Shown: positions 1 through 11,839, counted from the stretch's first letter. The stretch: DNA of 64,000 nt from Meloidogyne chitwoodi (GCA_015183035.1 JACZZP010000012.1:2108001-2172000); one strand, 5' to 3'. Notes: a model not told the origin generated them from the sequence alone. Numbers and translations are program-made.

Positions 1-2744
1 TATAAGAACATTAACAGACAAAGAATTTGTCAAATTTTGTTGATCACATGAATTTCGAAAATTTGAAACTGAAGTTGTTTGAATTAGTTTTTGATGTCCT
101 TTAGAAGCTACTGTTTGGACTTAAAAAATTAATTTAAAAAAAATATAAAAAAAACCACTCCCTTCAAAAAAATTAAAAAAACCTTTATCAGCAAAATTTT
201 TTAACCGCGTAGTTGAAAAGGTCGAATGTTGTAGTTCTTTTTCAGGTGATTGTATTCCCATATAAAATTTAATTTTTTCATTAAATTGTTCAGGCAACTT
301 TTTTAATAAATATTTTAAATTTTTTAACAATGCCAAATCATTAATTTCTTCTATTGCTGAAGATTTGAGGTAATATTGCTTAAAAATAAATTTTTTTAAC
401 TAAAAAAATAAGTTTTTGCCTAAGGAATCTCAGAAAAATTAAAAAAAATTTCATAAATTAAAAAAAAAATTTCTTTTTTAATAGTTGAACATAAATATTA
501 TGTATCTGTTGCGGAAAAATGTGTTGACGATTAACGGAATCGAACCATCATTCAAAGTGAGAATACCAGAGCACAACCAACTGCGCCACCAATCACCCAG
601 TCAGTTTTTCATTTTTATTCGCTCATATAATTTTTCAAAAATTATAAAAAATACCAAAACATTCAATTCATTTAAAGAAGCAACAAATGTTGTACGTCTA
701 AAAACTTCATTTCCTTTAGAATCGGTTATAAGAGTTGGAAATATTGTTTCGATTGAAGATGTACCCCTTTTTAAAATTGTTGACATAACTTTGGTCATTG
801 AATTCTTCGAAATAATAAAAAAAATAAAAATTAAAAAAAATATAAACCTTGTCAAGATGAGTCAATATTTCATTAAAATAAGAAGGAAAACGTTGTTCAT
901 AAGGAAGTATTGCAAGTGTTTGTAAAAGTTGACCAACTTGCATTAAATTAAAACGGGCAATATAACTTTAAAAATAAAATGATTATTTTTTAAAAATTAA
1001 AAAAAACCTTATAGGAGTATCCGAAATAATTCCAAGAGGTTCAGGATGTATTACAGCAGAACAAATAAAATAGGTAAAAATTAAATCTGTACATATTAAT
1101 GAAGCTTCATTATTACTAACTAATTTTCTTTCAATCATTGCTGTATGCATTTGATCCACTAACCAAATTATGCTTTTTGGAAATATTGACATTGCATTTA
1201 ATATTGCTTAAAAAATAAATTTTAATCAATTATTATGGAAATTTTTGATCGATTAAAAAAAGTATAAAACAATCACAAAAAATAATAAGTAAAATTTAAT
1301 TAATTCCCTTAAAAGCGACCCTTTCCCTCTATTTTATAAAAAATAAAACAAACAATTTATAAAAGTTTTAACAACCAAAACCAATTTTTCAACAATTATT
1401 CGTCTGTGTTGAGCCATTTTTTCTTTGTAAGATTTTGAATTTTCATCTGAACCGAAACGTTGACGTTTTTCATTATCAGGTATACGAATGGGTGACTTTG
1501 ATGGGTCAATATCCAAAAAAAGTCCTAAAAATAAAACATAAAAAATTAAAATATAAATTTAATACCATCCTGACTAAGAAGAAACATTATTGGTTCATGA
1601 AGAGCAGCGGTAAGAAAAATCTTTAAAAAAAAATAATTTAATCCTTACAACATGTCCTCCTATTTTATTAATTAATTAAACCAAAAAAATACTCTCAAAT
1701 TAAAAAAAAGTTCACAAACCTTTGTAGAAAGAAGAGATTCACTAAAATATTTATACATTCTAGAAAAGACAGAATTTCCTTTTCTGAGTATTCTGCGTGG
1801 ATCTGGGTTTTGAACAACTTGAAGATTAATTAAATACCCAAGTAATTCTAACATATTCTTTTCATCTTCAGGAAAAAAACAAGAGCCATACAAAACATTA
1901 AATACACAAAAACATAATTCATCTATTGTATGCTAAAAAATTTTAGAAAAATAAATAAAGTTCTGAAGAAAAAAATGGGGTTGGATCAAAGTATATCGAC
2001 TTAAGCCTGGACTGACTTGAATACAAATGTCTACGGTTAATAAAGGTTAAAAATCCAGGCCTGGATTTAAACTTGAGATTCAATCCATTAACCACTCACA
2101 ACTCCATTAAAACTAAACACAGAAAGCTCAAAAATGATTGGGCCTTGGAAACTTCGGAAGAACCGTCTCAATCTCTATTATGTAATAATAGACTTTCTAA
2201 TGCTCAAAAAATCCCCAACCCTAAATTCTCAAAAAAAAAAACAAACAAACTCTAACCTTCAAATTTGTTTGCGCAATCTTTTCTGTCGCATTTAAAAACA
2301 TAGAAACTGCTCTAGGTGCATGGGCCAAAATTTTATAAACTTGAACAATTTCTCCAGCATATTGATTCAAAATTTTGTAAGCTTCAACAAAATTGGAAGA
2401 ATATAAATTATTAAAAAGTTGACAACAATTTTCTGGAGAAACATTAAGATCAGAGTTGATTAATTGAATTAAAATTTCCTTTAAAAAATAGACAAATTTT
2501 GCTTAAAGTTAACAAAAACAAAACCTGTTGATGTCGATAAATCCATATTTGTTTGCAAATATCATTATATTCTTTTATTATCTAAAAAATAAAAGTAAAA
2601 CCTTCAAATCCTTTAACAAAAATAAACCTTTTTATTTAAATCTTCTAACGTTGCCTTTTCATGTTTGATAAGAAGAGATTCCAAACGAAGTTTTTCACAT
2701 AAAAAAGACAATCCAGAAAAATCAACTAACTCGGTCGAATCCAT
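1..2744 (-). CDS. rme-6: RME-6/GAPVD1-like RasGAP-Vps9 endocytic regulator, N-terminal part (cut by window start)
   Basis: The family (GAPVD1, RME-6) couples an N-terminal RasGAP-like domain to a C-terminal Vps9 domain and activates Rab5 on early endosomes. I place 11 exons giving about 539 residues from ATG at 2744: 2628-2744, 2525-2581, 2257-2478, 1720-1932, 1566-1620, 1354-1524, 1008-1206, 848-965, 655-804, 183-378 and 1-119. The frame joins cleanly at every junction. Recognisable st retches are FLTAALHEPIMFLL (exon 5) followed by LDIDPSKSPIRIP and an ERQRFG-like run (exon 6), then FINSILNAMSIFPKSI across the exon 6/7 junction and a conserved VIHPEPLGI block; together these are the RasGAP-like region of GAPVD1. 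The Vps9 domain is not seen and should lie left of the window. Intron 379-654 carries a tRNA-like relic. Identification of the family is firm; some internal splice sites are inferred. Confidence 0.85.
527..598 (-). pseudogene. Degenerate tRNA-like sequence in an rme-6 intron
   Basis: Read on the minus strand there is a good A-box-like TGGCGCAGTTGG and a B-box GGTTCGATTCC about 30 nt later, with a T-arm that still pairs (GATGG with CCGTT). The acceptor stem does not close in register: a GATT/AATC match is displaced by two bases. I therefore read it as a tRNA pseudogene or tRNA-derived repeat, on the same strand as rme-6 and inside intron 379-654. Confidence 0.4.
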
Positions 2745-3395
2745 TTAATTATTGATTATATTCTCTTTCAATAAAAATAAACAAATTAATGTTAAAGGAA
2801 AACATAAAAGGTTAATAAAGTGCAAAAAATAAATAAAAGAAGTCAAAGTAAATGCAAAACAAATCTCTAGAAAATGAAAAAGGATTAGACAGTTAGAATA
2901 TTTATACTCTCTTACAAAAAGAAAAAATAGAACGCCAAAAATAATATATGCCAAAATATGTATCAGTTTGAAAAAAGTAAAACTTTTTTAAACTTAAAAT
3001 GAAATTTAAAAGTCTCAAATTAGGTTAAAAAAACAAATAATTTTTATAAAAAGATAAATTTAAAAAAAATTAAAAAACAACTTTTGTATAAACATTAAAA
3101 GTATTTTTACCACAAAAAGGATCGAACCAACAACTCAATTTTACCAAACCAACACCTTGACCACCAAACCAACACGAACACTTATTAATACACAAATTTA
3201 ATCTTCTATATACTATAAATAATTTCTTATATTTTAATTCCTTAACTCCCACACCTGTTTTTATTTTTATTATTTTTTTTTCTTAAAAATAATATTTTTA
3301 ATTCTCTCAGTCATTCAAAATATATTCACTCTACTACGCCCCCTCACTTCTTGTTTCACATATTTTTCTTGTTTCAATAAATTTTAACACAAAAA
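2745..3395. other. Spacer between rme-6 and the aromatic-rich cluster, with a weak tRNA-like relic
   Basis: Divergent promoter region of rme-6 (-) and the first aromatic-rich gene (+). No coding exon was found. On the minus strand around 3109-3183 there is a B-box-like GGTTCGATCC preceded by TGGTCAAGG, so a decayed tRNA-like sequence is possible, but the stems do not pair well. Confidence 0.45.
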
Positions 3396-3963
3396 ATGGC
3401 CCAAGTTCGTCCAACTACTTTTGTATGTTTATTTAATTTATTTTTTTAATTATTTTTATTTTTTAATATTTAGCTCTCTTTGCAAGGCTTTCCCGAAGGA
3501 CAAGGCTACCTGGCTCGTACCAGGACTGTGCCTGATCTAACTGTTCATGTGCGTCAATCAGATCGCTACAAACCTCAGTGGTGTAGAAACGACCAAGTTT
3601 ATCATTTTTAAAAATAAAATTATTTTAAAGTTCCCCCACCGTGGCAATGCTTATTTTTATTTTTCTCCCCAATATTATTATAATTTACATCCACATCGAT
3701 ATTCTACTCCTTGTAGAGATTTGACGCCTTTTAAATATGATACACATTCAGCACAATATAAAGGAGCTTGGTTGGAAAATTATAAAAAAATAAAAATAAT
3801 ATTTAATTTTTTAAGGTTTGATTATCTTGAATGGTTTCACTACAAGCGTTGGTGAGAGTATTTTTAATAAAATTTAAAAAAAAAATAATTTTTTTTTAAT
3901 TTAAGGTATAATCCTTTCTACGACATGTCTGCTTATCATGCAAATTTAATTGACAATTATTGA
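3396..3963 (+). CDS. Aromatic-rich (Tyr/Trp/Arg/Pro) family protein 1
   Basis: Four exons: 3396-3422, 3474-3596, 3631-3851, 3906-3963; 142 residues. The start ATG is the first in the open exon. The protein is soluble-looking with no signal peptide or hydrophobic segment, and is crowded with Tyr, Trp, His, Arg and Pro, e.g. YFYFSPQYYY, DYLEWFHYKRWYNPFYD. The segment 'YFxSPxY' and the C-terminal 'W/Y-R-x-W/Y ... Y' pattern recur in the neighbouring genes, so I treat this as one member of a local family of seven. I do not recognise the family. A run of A/T-rich sequence within exon 3 (about 3780-3820) ends in TTTTTTAAG and could hide another intron, but I see no GT donor and the frame is open. 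Function unknown; a structural or scaffold role is only a guess. Confidence 0.75.
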
Positions 3964-4293
3964 TTTTAAAAATGAAGAGAAATATATAAAATAATCCGAT
4001 TTTAATTGTCAAAATAAATACATATTTTATAAAATTTATTTTCCAATTATTTTAGAAAAAATTATAATTTTTTGGACGTTTCAGTTTCAACTTTTGAGTG
4101 TAAAGTTCTTTTCTTTATTTTTACACAAGTTTGTAAGTCTACTAGAAGCATCTTTTTTGAAGCACCTGTTTTTTCTTTCTTCTATTTTTCTGCTGGAAAT
4201 TAGAGAAAAGAGTTTTTTATTTTCCTTTCCTCATTTTCTACTTCCGATTTTCAAAACTAGATAACTTTTAAATTGTTTTTATTTATTCTATAA

Positions 4294-5156
4294 ATGCTTC
4301 TTTATGCCTATGAACCATGGAGAGATTTTTCACAATCTTTGTGTCGTACCAAAAGTTCTTCGAGTTATTTGCCTACAATTACTAAAGTTGGGATAAAATA
4401 TGTCATCATTTTATATATTTTTTAAAAAATATTTTAATAGGTTCCTCGTTCTGAATCTTTCCCAGATGTGACAGGAAATTATAGACCTTTTGATCGACAT
4501 CGGCCTCTTTGGCTTTCTGAAAAGTATGAACGGCCACTTCGTTATAGAAACCCAGCACCATACAAATTTGAACGAAATAAACAAATGGTAGAAATTAAAA
4601 CTTAAAAATACAAAAATAAAGAAATGCAATAGACTAAGTTTATTTATTAAAATAGACTAAGTTTTAAAATTAACTAAATATTACAAAAATAAGTTAAATC
4701 AAGTTTATTTATTTTGTATTTACAATAATTTTAAAAATACAAATACAACATATCAAGTTTATTTATTAATAATAGCCAAGTTTATTTATTTTGTATATAT
4801 TTAACAATATTTAAAAATACAAACTTGGAAATATAAAATATTAATATTTTTTTGTTTTTAATTTTAAAGGCTGAACACTACTGGCGTGATCAATACTATT
4901 TTTTCTCTCCTTTATACAATCGTACAAATATTCCTCAACGACCTTTTGCGAGGTTTTTTTTCTGAATTTATTCACCCCATAATTTTTCTAGTGAATTTGG
5001 TTCTCATATTTACACCTATTGGGCTCGTTATAATGGATATGGGTAAATATTCAATTTTTTAACAATATTAATTTTGTATTTTATTAAAGTTATGATAGAA
5101 ATCACCCAGCATTTTATCGACGCTATTTTAATCCAATTGATGATTATTTTGGCTAA
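4294..5156 (+). CDS. Aromatic-rich family protein 2
   Basis: Five exons (4294-4386, 4441-4587, 4870-4952, 4992-5042, 5090-5156) give 146 residues with all junction phases consistent. The central part carries the family core: an 'RPLW' box, then HYWRDQYYFFSPLYNR, then YTYWARYNGYGYD and a C-terminal FYRRYFNP. This core aligns by eye with members 3 and 5. There is no signal peptide, membrane segment or cysteine-rich motif. The long second intron (4588-4869) contains several copies of an AAGTTTATTTATT motif. Function is unknown. Confidence 0.8.
4620..4800. repeat. Clustered AAGTTTATTTATT motif in the intron of aromatic-rich gene 2
   Basis: At least four near-identical copies of (C)AAGTTTATTTATT occur in this short stretch. 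The same motif in either orientation is seen around 7205-7225, 7440-7475, 12770, 17925, 20450 and 39825. It is AT-rich and may be simple slippage, but the preserved AAG/CTT end is not what pure AT drift gives. Confidence 0.5.
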
Positions 5157-5520
5157 ATTATTCAAATAAATGATTTTTTAAGGGAAAATAAATTTTTATT
5201 TTTAAATACTCAAATATTTGAGTATTTTTTTTAATTTTTTGTTTAATTTGAATATTAATCAGATCAATATATATCCTATGTATCCCCTTTGTGCTTTCTT
5301 TCTCCTTTAAATTCTCCAATTTCTTCTTAAATTTTTTTTAATTTCTTAAGAGAATAAACTGAGGAGAAAAAAAATAAATAACAGTTGTTTAATTTTTTTT
5401 TAATTTAAGCATTTGTTCAAGTAAAATATAATTCAAGAAAATAAAAATGCTGAAAAAGATTAAAAATTTATATTATAAAATTTTCCCAAAATTTCTATTT
5501 TATAGCTTAAAAATTTTAAA
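5157..5520. other. Spacer between aromatic-rich genes 2 and 3
   Basis: AT-rich 364 bp. No exon, RNA gene or repeat seen. It must hold the 3' end of gene 2 and the promoter of gene 3. Confidence 0.4.
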
Positions 5521-6236
5521 ATGTGTGCCGCCTATGCAGTTATGCACGGAGGACCCGTACTTCGTCCTGATCAAATGGAGAAAAATATTCGACAGCGAGT
5601 ACCTGAGGTATTTCTAATAAAAATTGACTGAAAATACAAAAGGAAAATACAAGAAATAATGTAAAAAATCAGAATTAATAAAAAAGAATAAAAAATAAAA
5701 GTTTAAATTAGTTGCCTCGTCGTATTGTTCCTGTTTCTTCAACAGAGGATTTAACTTATAAATTAATACATTCAACCCCTGTATGGTCTTTGCTAAATTC
5801 TGCAAATTGGCATTCTTATTGGCCTTATCGTTATTTATCTGATCCTAATTCTGTTTGTTTTTTAATATATTTTTATTTAAAATATTTTAGCATGAGATGT
5901 ACTGGCATGATCCTTACAGTCTACACTCTCCTCTACACAAACGTGAACTCTTTGGGAAGAACAAACCGAACGTGTAAATTAATTTAATTTTTTATTAAAA
6001 AACATATTTTCATTAATTTTAGTGACTACATTGCTAATAATCATTATTGGAAGTAAACTTTATTATTTTTTTAATTAAAAAAAATAAATTTTAAGTTATC
6101 CATATCCTTATTGGGCTCGTTATCGTGGTTATATGTAAGTTTAAAAAATTAAAAAAATTATTATTTTTTTAGTTATGACTATGCAAATCCTTCATTTTAT
6201 TCAAAGGAATATGATTTGAATTATTTTGAAAGTTAA
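5521..6236 (+). CDS. Aromatic-rich family protein 3
   Basis: Six exons: 5521-5607, 5712-5852, 5891-5973, 6023-6052, 6096-6134, 6173-6236; 147 residues. The N-terminus (MCAAYAVMHGGPVLRPDQ) differs from its neighbours, but the middle has HSTPVW, then HSYWPYRYLSDP, HEMYWHDPYSLHSPLHKR, and the end has YPYPYWARYRGYIYDYANP, matching the STPLW / YW-D-x-Y / SPLY / YWAR-x-GY-x-YD core of members 2 and 5. Intron positions within the core are similar too, which argues for tandem duplication. No targeting signal is visible. Function unknown. Confidence 0.8.
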
Positions 6237-6289
6237 TTAAAAATAAATGAAAAGATCGAAGAATTATTAGAATAGAAAACAATTTTATT

Positions 6290-7060
6290 TTAAATATAAA
6301 TAAAAAATAGATTCCTTTTTTTATAATTTTTTAAATATTTTAAGAAGCATTCTACTGGGAGCACTCCAAACTTTATAATCATCTTTATACTATAAGGTTC
6401 ATATATTCGTCTATAATTATCTGGTTGATCAGAATTATATCTTAAAAATACAAAAATATACATAGAAAAATAAAAGAAAAAGTTGTAAAAAATAGTTTTA
6501 TTTTTCCGGAAAGATCAATTTAACTTTAAAGAAAACAATTGTTCCGGAGTTTAATTAAACAAACAACAAACAAATAATAAAAATCAGAATAAAAAAACAT
6601 AAAAAAACAAGCCTTTGATCAATAAGTATATGGAACTTTCTTACAATCCCTAAAATAATAAAATGAATTAAAAATACAAATAAAGCCTTACAAACGTTCA
6701 TAACGTTCATATAATGGTAAAGGTCTAAATTTTGCAGAAAAATGAAAATAATTATCTGGATAAATTATATCATCCTAAAATATGAAAAAATTATATTTTT
6801 ATTAGAATTATTATACCAATCTAGAGTTTCTAAAAGTTCTATAGGGAAAAGAGCGAAGGCGATAACTAGCTGACGTATTTTCAATTGGAGAAGTATATCC
6901 AACAGAATATGTATTACTTAAATCAGCCTTTTTAAAGAAAATAATGTATTTTTAGTTAATTAAAAAATAATTTTAATACTAATGTTCGTGGTCGTAATTG
7001 TACAGGATTAACACGAATAATTGGAGATGATAAAGAATTCCCCGATGCAAAAGCACTCAT
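6290..7060 (-). CDS. Aromatic-rich family protein 4 (opposite strand)
   Basis: The start ATG at 7060 opens MSAFASGNSLSSPIIRV. Exons 6980-7060, 6817-6927, 6692-6774 and 6290-6440 give 141 residues. The protein begins with a Ser/Arg-rich leader like members 5 to 7, continues with 'YSVGYTSPIENTSASYRLR', then 'YPDNYFHFSAKFRPLPLYERYERL', and ends with 'YNSDQPDNYRRIYEPY'. The last 30 codons are not aromatic-rich, so the 3' end is uncertain: another frame in the last exon (YKDDYKVWSAPSRM) looks more family-like and may mean an extra splice or a frameshift. Only member of the left cluster on the minus strand, divergent from gene 5 with 287 bp between starts. Confidence 0.65.
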
Positions 7061-7347
7061 TTTTATTTTTTAAATTAATTTAAAAATTCAATCAATTAAA
7101 CAGTGAAAAATATATAAGTCAAAAGCAAAAATATAGATCCTATAAGATTTAAAGCATTTTTTAGTAAACATTTCTTTTAGTAAAGTTGGAAGAAGAAAAA
7201 GCATTTGCTTCAAGTTTATTTATTTTTCTTTGTTTTTATTTATTTTTTACACATTGTAATAATAAATAAATATATTTATAAAAAAATTTTATTAAATTAT
7301 ATTTTTTAAAGAAAATTTTAAAAATAATTAAATAAAATTTGGAAAAA

Positions 7348-8093
7348 ATGTCTTTCTCTCCAATATTAACTCGTTCATATTCTGTTACTAAAATGAGTGA
7401 AATTGAACGTCGACCAACACCATCGGTTAATTTTATATTTCGAGTTTATTTATATTTAATTATATAATCAAGTTTATTTATTTTAATTTTTATAAACTTA
7501 AGTTTTGTATTTTATTGTAATTTTAAGTTATTTTTACAATCTTAAGTTTATTATCAGTTAGCCCGTTCATCTTCACTTTATGATGTTAATAAATATGAAC
7601 GAAAATTAGAACGTTTTACACCTTCCCGTTCTTTTCTTGTTCATAATGATTCAACTCCTCTTTGGTCACATACTTTTTATAGAGATATTGGAGAACAACC
7701 ACGTTATTATCGTCCATCATATTTAATGGATAATCATTGGTGGGATAAATATTATTATTTTTCTCCTCTCTACAAAGGCACACAACCATATAAACGACAT
7801 TATGCTAGGTAAAGGAATTTTTTAAAAATTTTAAAAATAATTTTCAGTCATCATATTACCTTTCCTTGCTCATGGAATACAACACACGTTTACTGGGCAC
7901 GTTCTAAAGGATATTGGTAAAATTTTTATTTTAGATTTGATAACAATAATAATTCCCTTCTAGGTATGATTCAGATGATGATTATGCCCCTCTCTATCGT
8001 CGTTTTTATGACCCTCATACAGGGGATTCTCCTTATCTTCAACGCTTCTGGAAACGTTATAATTCTCATTTGCTCAATAATGATGTGTATTGA
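7348..8093 (+). CDS. Aromatic-rich family protein 5
   Basis: Exons 7348-7425, 7558-7808, 7848-7916 and 7964-8093; 175 residues. N-terminal Ser/Arg leader (MSFSPILTRSYSVTKMSEIE), then a basic linker, then the full core: NDSTPLWSHTFYRD, MDNHWWDKYYYFSPLYKG, THVYWARSKGYWYD and APLYRRFYDPHTGD. This is the clearest copy of the family architecture. Several SxS/RxxS sites in the leader could be phosphorylated, but that is only a sequence impression. No signal peptide or membrane segment. Function unknown. Confidence 0.82.
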
Positions 8094-8603
8094 AGAGAAG
8101 ATTTAAATTTTTTTAAAGTTTTCGTAGTCAATTTTATAAAAAATTTTTTTTATTGATTTTAGCTTATTTGTTAGGCTTATTTGAAGCCTTTAAATATTTT
8201 TAAAAATTATTTAATAATTTTTTAAGATTTCTGCCTATTATTACCTTTTCATCTTTTTTCTTATCCTCCATTTTTTGTTCATGGAATCATTATATACACA
8301 CATACAAATAAAAATAATGCCTAACAGCCCACGCAAATCCCTTCCCTCTACTCTTCTTCTTCAGTCTTTTTCCAACTTTCTTTTTTTTTTAATCTTTTCT
8401 CATTTAAATGTTTTCTCTCTTATAATATAGTACTATTTCTCTTACTCTTTTCTTAATAAAACTTAAGCGTGAAACACAAAACTTTATTTTCTTATTATTT
8501 TGTCTTTTACTTTTCCAACTTTTTTTAATTAAACTTAGTGTACAACTTTATATTAATTAGACTTAATTTAACTAAAATTAAAAAATTAATTTTTTAGAAG
8601 AAA
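8094..8603. other. Spacer upstream of aromatic-rich gene 6
   Basis: 510 bp, AT-rich with some CT-rich tracts (8330-8400). I see no gene, RNA or repeat. Contains the gene 5 3' end and gene 6 promoter. Confidence 0.4.
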
Positions 8604-9666
8604 ATGAGCAATTTTCCCATAGTCCGTTCAAATTCTTATATTTTATATCCTCGTGCAAGGGATTTTCACTCTGGTGAAGCTAGGGTACCAACATTGAGCA
8701 GGTTAGTTTTTTTTATTTCTTTTTAATTCTTTTTAATTCTTCTTTTTTAGAGTTTCTTCTGTTCCAAATTTGCATAATATGCATGTTTCTGATGCTTTCA
8801 GGCCAGGGACTCTATACAAATATAGAAGAGATTGGAACCCGGTAAAAAGTTAAAAAATTTATTTTAAATATACTTTTCTAACTAAAAATGATAAAAAAAC
8901 AAGTGTTCAAGAACGAGATTTTTGTTTTTTGACTTAAAAATGCCTCAAAAAACAACAACAAAAAATCCCCCAGAAAGTTTTTTAGATTATTTTTAGCCAA
9001 AAACAGTTGTCTTTTTATTATTATATTTATTTTGTTTTCAACCAATTAACAGTAAACAAATATTTTCTCTCTTTAAATTGCATATTTTTTGAATAAAACG
9101 GAAAAAAAGGGGAATCGTTTAGTTTTGAGAGAAATCAATTGTGTTCCTATTTCAGCTCGAAGCGAGTATAACCGATACAAGTCATCATTCACCACTTTTC
9201 TGGTCTGAACGACGCTTTTCCGGTATTTTTAATTAAAAAATCTTTTATTAATAAAGATCTATAGCACGTCGCTACATGAACACTGACCCAATTCCCGATT
9301 CTCTTGGCCTAGATTACCCCAATTTTTGGTCTCGTTATAAATTCTACTCTGATTATCTTGAACCAAAGGTTTTTAAAGTTAAAAAAACAAACTTAAAAAA
9401 AATTTTAAAAATTCCAGTATTGGCGTCGGCATCGTGACCCAAATTATGACCGACCCTTATGGAATTCTTGGAAACCATATATTTTAGATGGAAAAAATCA
9501 AAAACAGGCTATTGACATGTATCGTCAAGGATTGGTTTCTTTTGCATATTTGGACAAAAATTGGATAACGCCATGGGCACTAGGACGAAAAGAAAGGGAT
9601 TGGAATGATGTTTACCCACCAGCTGGTAAATATGGTGCTAGGCGATATATGTATTCTTGGGCATAA
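8604..9666 (+). CDS. Aromatic-rich family protein 6 (longest member)
   Basis: Five exons (8604-8701, 8751-8841, 9156-9222, 9265-9368, 9418-9666), 202 residues. The N-terminus has the Ser/Arg leader (MSNFPIVRSNSYILYPRARD) and a 'RVSSVPNLHNM' stretch; the core has HSPLFWSERRFS, YPNFWSRYKFYSDY, and PKYWRRHRDPNYDRPLW. A C-terminal extension of about 70 residues, rich in Trp, Tyr, Lys and Arg and ending YGARRYMYSWA, has a loose counterpart only in member 7. No targeting signal seen. Function unknown. Confidence 0.8.
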
Positions 9667-9851
9667 AAAAAAGAAATAAGAGAAATTGTGTGAGTAGAAA
9701 ATATGCTTTGTAAAATTGAAAGCCTTTTAAATTGAGAATTTATATTCTTTTTACATCCCTTTTTTACATTTTTCAAATTTTGAAAAAAATTATTTTTCCA
9801 AGGATATGTTTAAAATTAGAAAAATACCTTTTCCATTCTTTTGCTCATTTT

Positions 9852-11839
9852 TTAATCATTTTCATCCTCCATTATGAGCATTGGAGAAATGGGTTGGCAA
9901 CGCAACGAAATAGTTGAAGAGATTCTTTAAAAAATAATTCTTAACATTTTTAAAATAATAAAACCTTTGACTTCTGAATTCATGAGATCGCCTATTTAAT
10001 TGTTGTAGTAATAAACTTTCAGTTGTGCCACTTTGTAATTCTTCCCTCCCTCCTTTTCCTTCAGAACTTGCTCCTCCAATCTTCCCAGTCCCGACAGTTC
10101 CAATTTCCATCATTTCTAGCTTTTTTCTTAATCTTCTACCAAGCGGAAGTGCTTTGAGAAAGGATTCTCTAAAGCCACTATTCATCCAGGAATATAAAAG
10201 AGGATTTGCTGCAGGTACAACCATTGAGAGGAGATGGGCAAGAAGAAAGAGGAAAGAAAAATAGGGCTAAAAAATAGTAAAATTATTTAGAAAATTAAAA
10301 ATTCTTTGAAAATTTAAAAAAATTGCCTTCAGCCAAGCATCCATTCTTAGATCCCTGAGTAAGTTAAGCAAATTAAAAGGAAGCCAACAACACCCAAATA
10401 CCAAAACCTTTTTAAATTTGATTATTTTTATCAAATAAAAAATTGTAAATTAACCATTCTGACAAGCATTTTCAGTAATCGCTGTTTTCGATTCATTTGT
10501 GCTTCACTAATGGGCCTTAAAAGTTGGGCACGTCTTGATTCTATAAAGCGCCAAATGAGACGATAGCTTCTTCCAATAATTGCAAATGGAAGAACAAACT
10601 AAATGTTAAAGACTTGAAGATATTTTAAAATTAAAAAAACTTGAAGTATAGCAGTAATAACTCCATAAACACTTCTTAAATCCTCCAAATCAACCCAATC
10701 TTCAACACAAAGAGAAAAATGACAAGGCCATTGTACTTTAATTTATTAAGGAAATTTAAAAAATGTGTTAAATATACCTTGAGCAATTCTCATGTGTACA
10801 GCATAAGGCAATGCAAGTAGAATAGAAACACACCAAATAAGACAAATTACAGCAATGCATACCTGTATTAAAATGGAAGAATATATAAGAAAAATTTAAA
10901 AACATGTTTTGAAGTATGCATCTGTGAAGCACTTCTATGAGGTGGTGCCAAACAGATAACCTAAAAAATGAAAATTAATTGAAATTTAAAAATATATAAT
11001 ACCCAATATCTATCTAATGCAATAGCTGTTAATGAAAGCGAAGATATAAAAATAGAAGCTCCTTGAAATAAAGGTAGAGAATAACAAAGCCAACCTCCCC
11101 AAATCCAATGACCAATGTATGTGTACGAAGGAGTTAGCCATATTGAACTAAAACAAACTAATAGATCCGAGACTGCCAAGTTTGCAATGAATACTATAAA
11201 AAGTGAAAAATCACACCGTTGTCTAAATACAATTACGTATATTTTATTTTAACTATAGTTTCGCGTTTAATTCCGCCTGCTTTTACAATTTGTAGTTGTA
11301 AAAGGTTTATATTAAACTTGGAAAGGTACAAATGTAAATATTATTTTAAAAAGTTGGATTTTGTAAAAACTACAATTGTAAAAAAGTTTACTTTAAAATG
11401 AAGAAAAAACCACATTTCATCATAAACTTTTCGGTACTGAGATGGCTCCGTTTGTCTGGGACTGAAATAGCGGTACTGAAATGACCCCAACCCAGATAAA
11501 TAATACTATTTTCTCTAACCGTTTGTAACTGTCTGCATTTTCTGTAATGTTTAATATTTAGAATAAAAACCTAAAATTTTTCAACCTTACAACTGAACAC
11601 CACCCAAACAACAAGCATATTTCCAACAGTACCAACAACAAAAATGCTTGGATATGCAAGCATAAAAAATATTTTTATCAATAAAAGGTCCGTTAAAGCC
11701 TAGAGTTTTTACAAAATTTGTATATAATTTAGATAAATTCGCTAACCTTTTTACCGGTACAACTGACGACAGCGCCTGGAATTTGTGATGAAATCTGTGG
11801 AAGAAGAATGCTGCTACTATTACTATTTTCCTGAAGCAT
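9852..11839 (-). CDS. Neuropeptide receptor, NPR/NPF(Y)-like class A GPCR
   Basis: Eleven exons give 418 residues: 11747-11839, 11586-11699, 11520-11541, 11003-11193, 10904-10960, 10778-10862, 10641-10735, 10455-10598, 10327-10407, 9965-10266, 9852-9924. The N-terminus has NSS and no signal peptide. TM1 contains GNMLVVWVV; a 22-nt microexon supplies KMQTVTN of the first intracellular loop; TM2 is FIANLAVSDLLV; TM3 ends ALDRYWV (DRY); a Cys-Trp-rich second extracellular loop follows; TM6 has CCWLPFNLLNLLRDL and TM7 has NPLLYSWMN (NPxxY variant). These fit the C. elegans npr family related to NPY/NPF receptors. The intron after TM6 starts GC rather than GT. The last intron (9925-9964) gives an acidic tail ending EDEND; reading through it instead gives a different C-terminus. 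Ligand unknown. Confidence 0.88.

Noticed and set aside
485..925. 146-codon plus-strand open frame
   Set aside because: It overlaps two well-supported rme-6 exons on the other strand and the tRNA-like relic, and has no domain or splice context.
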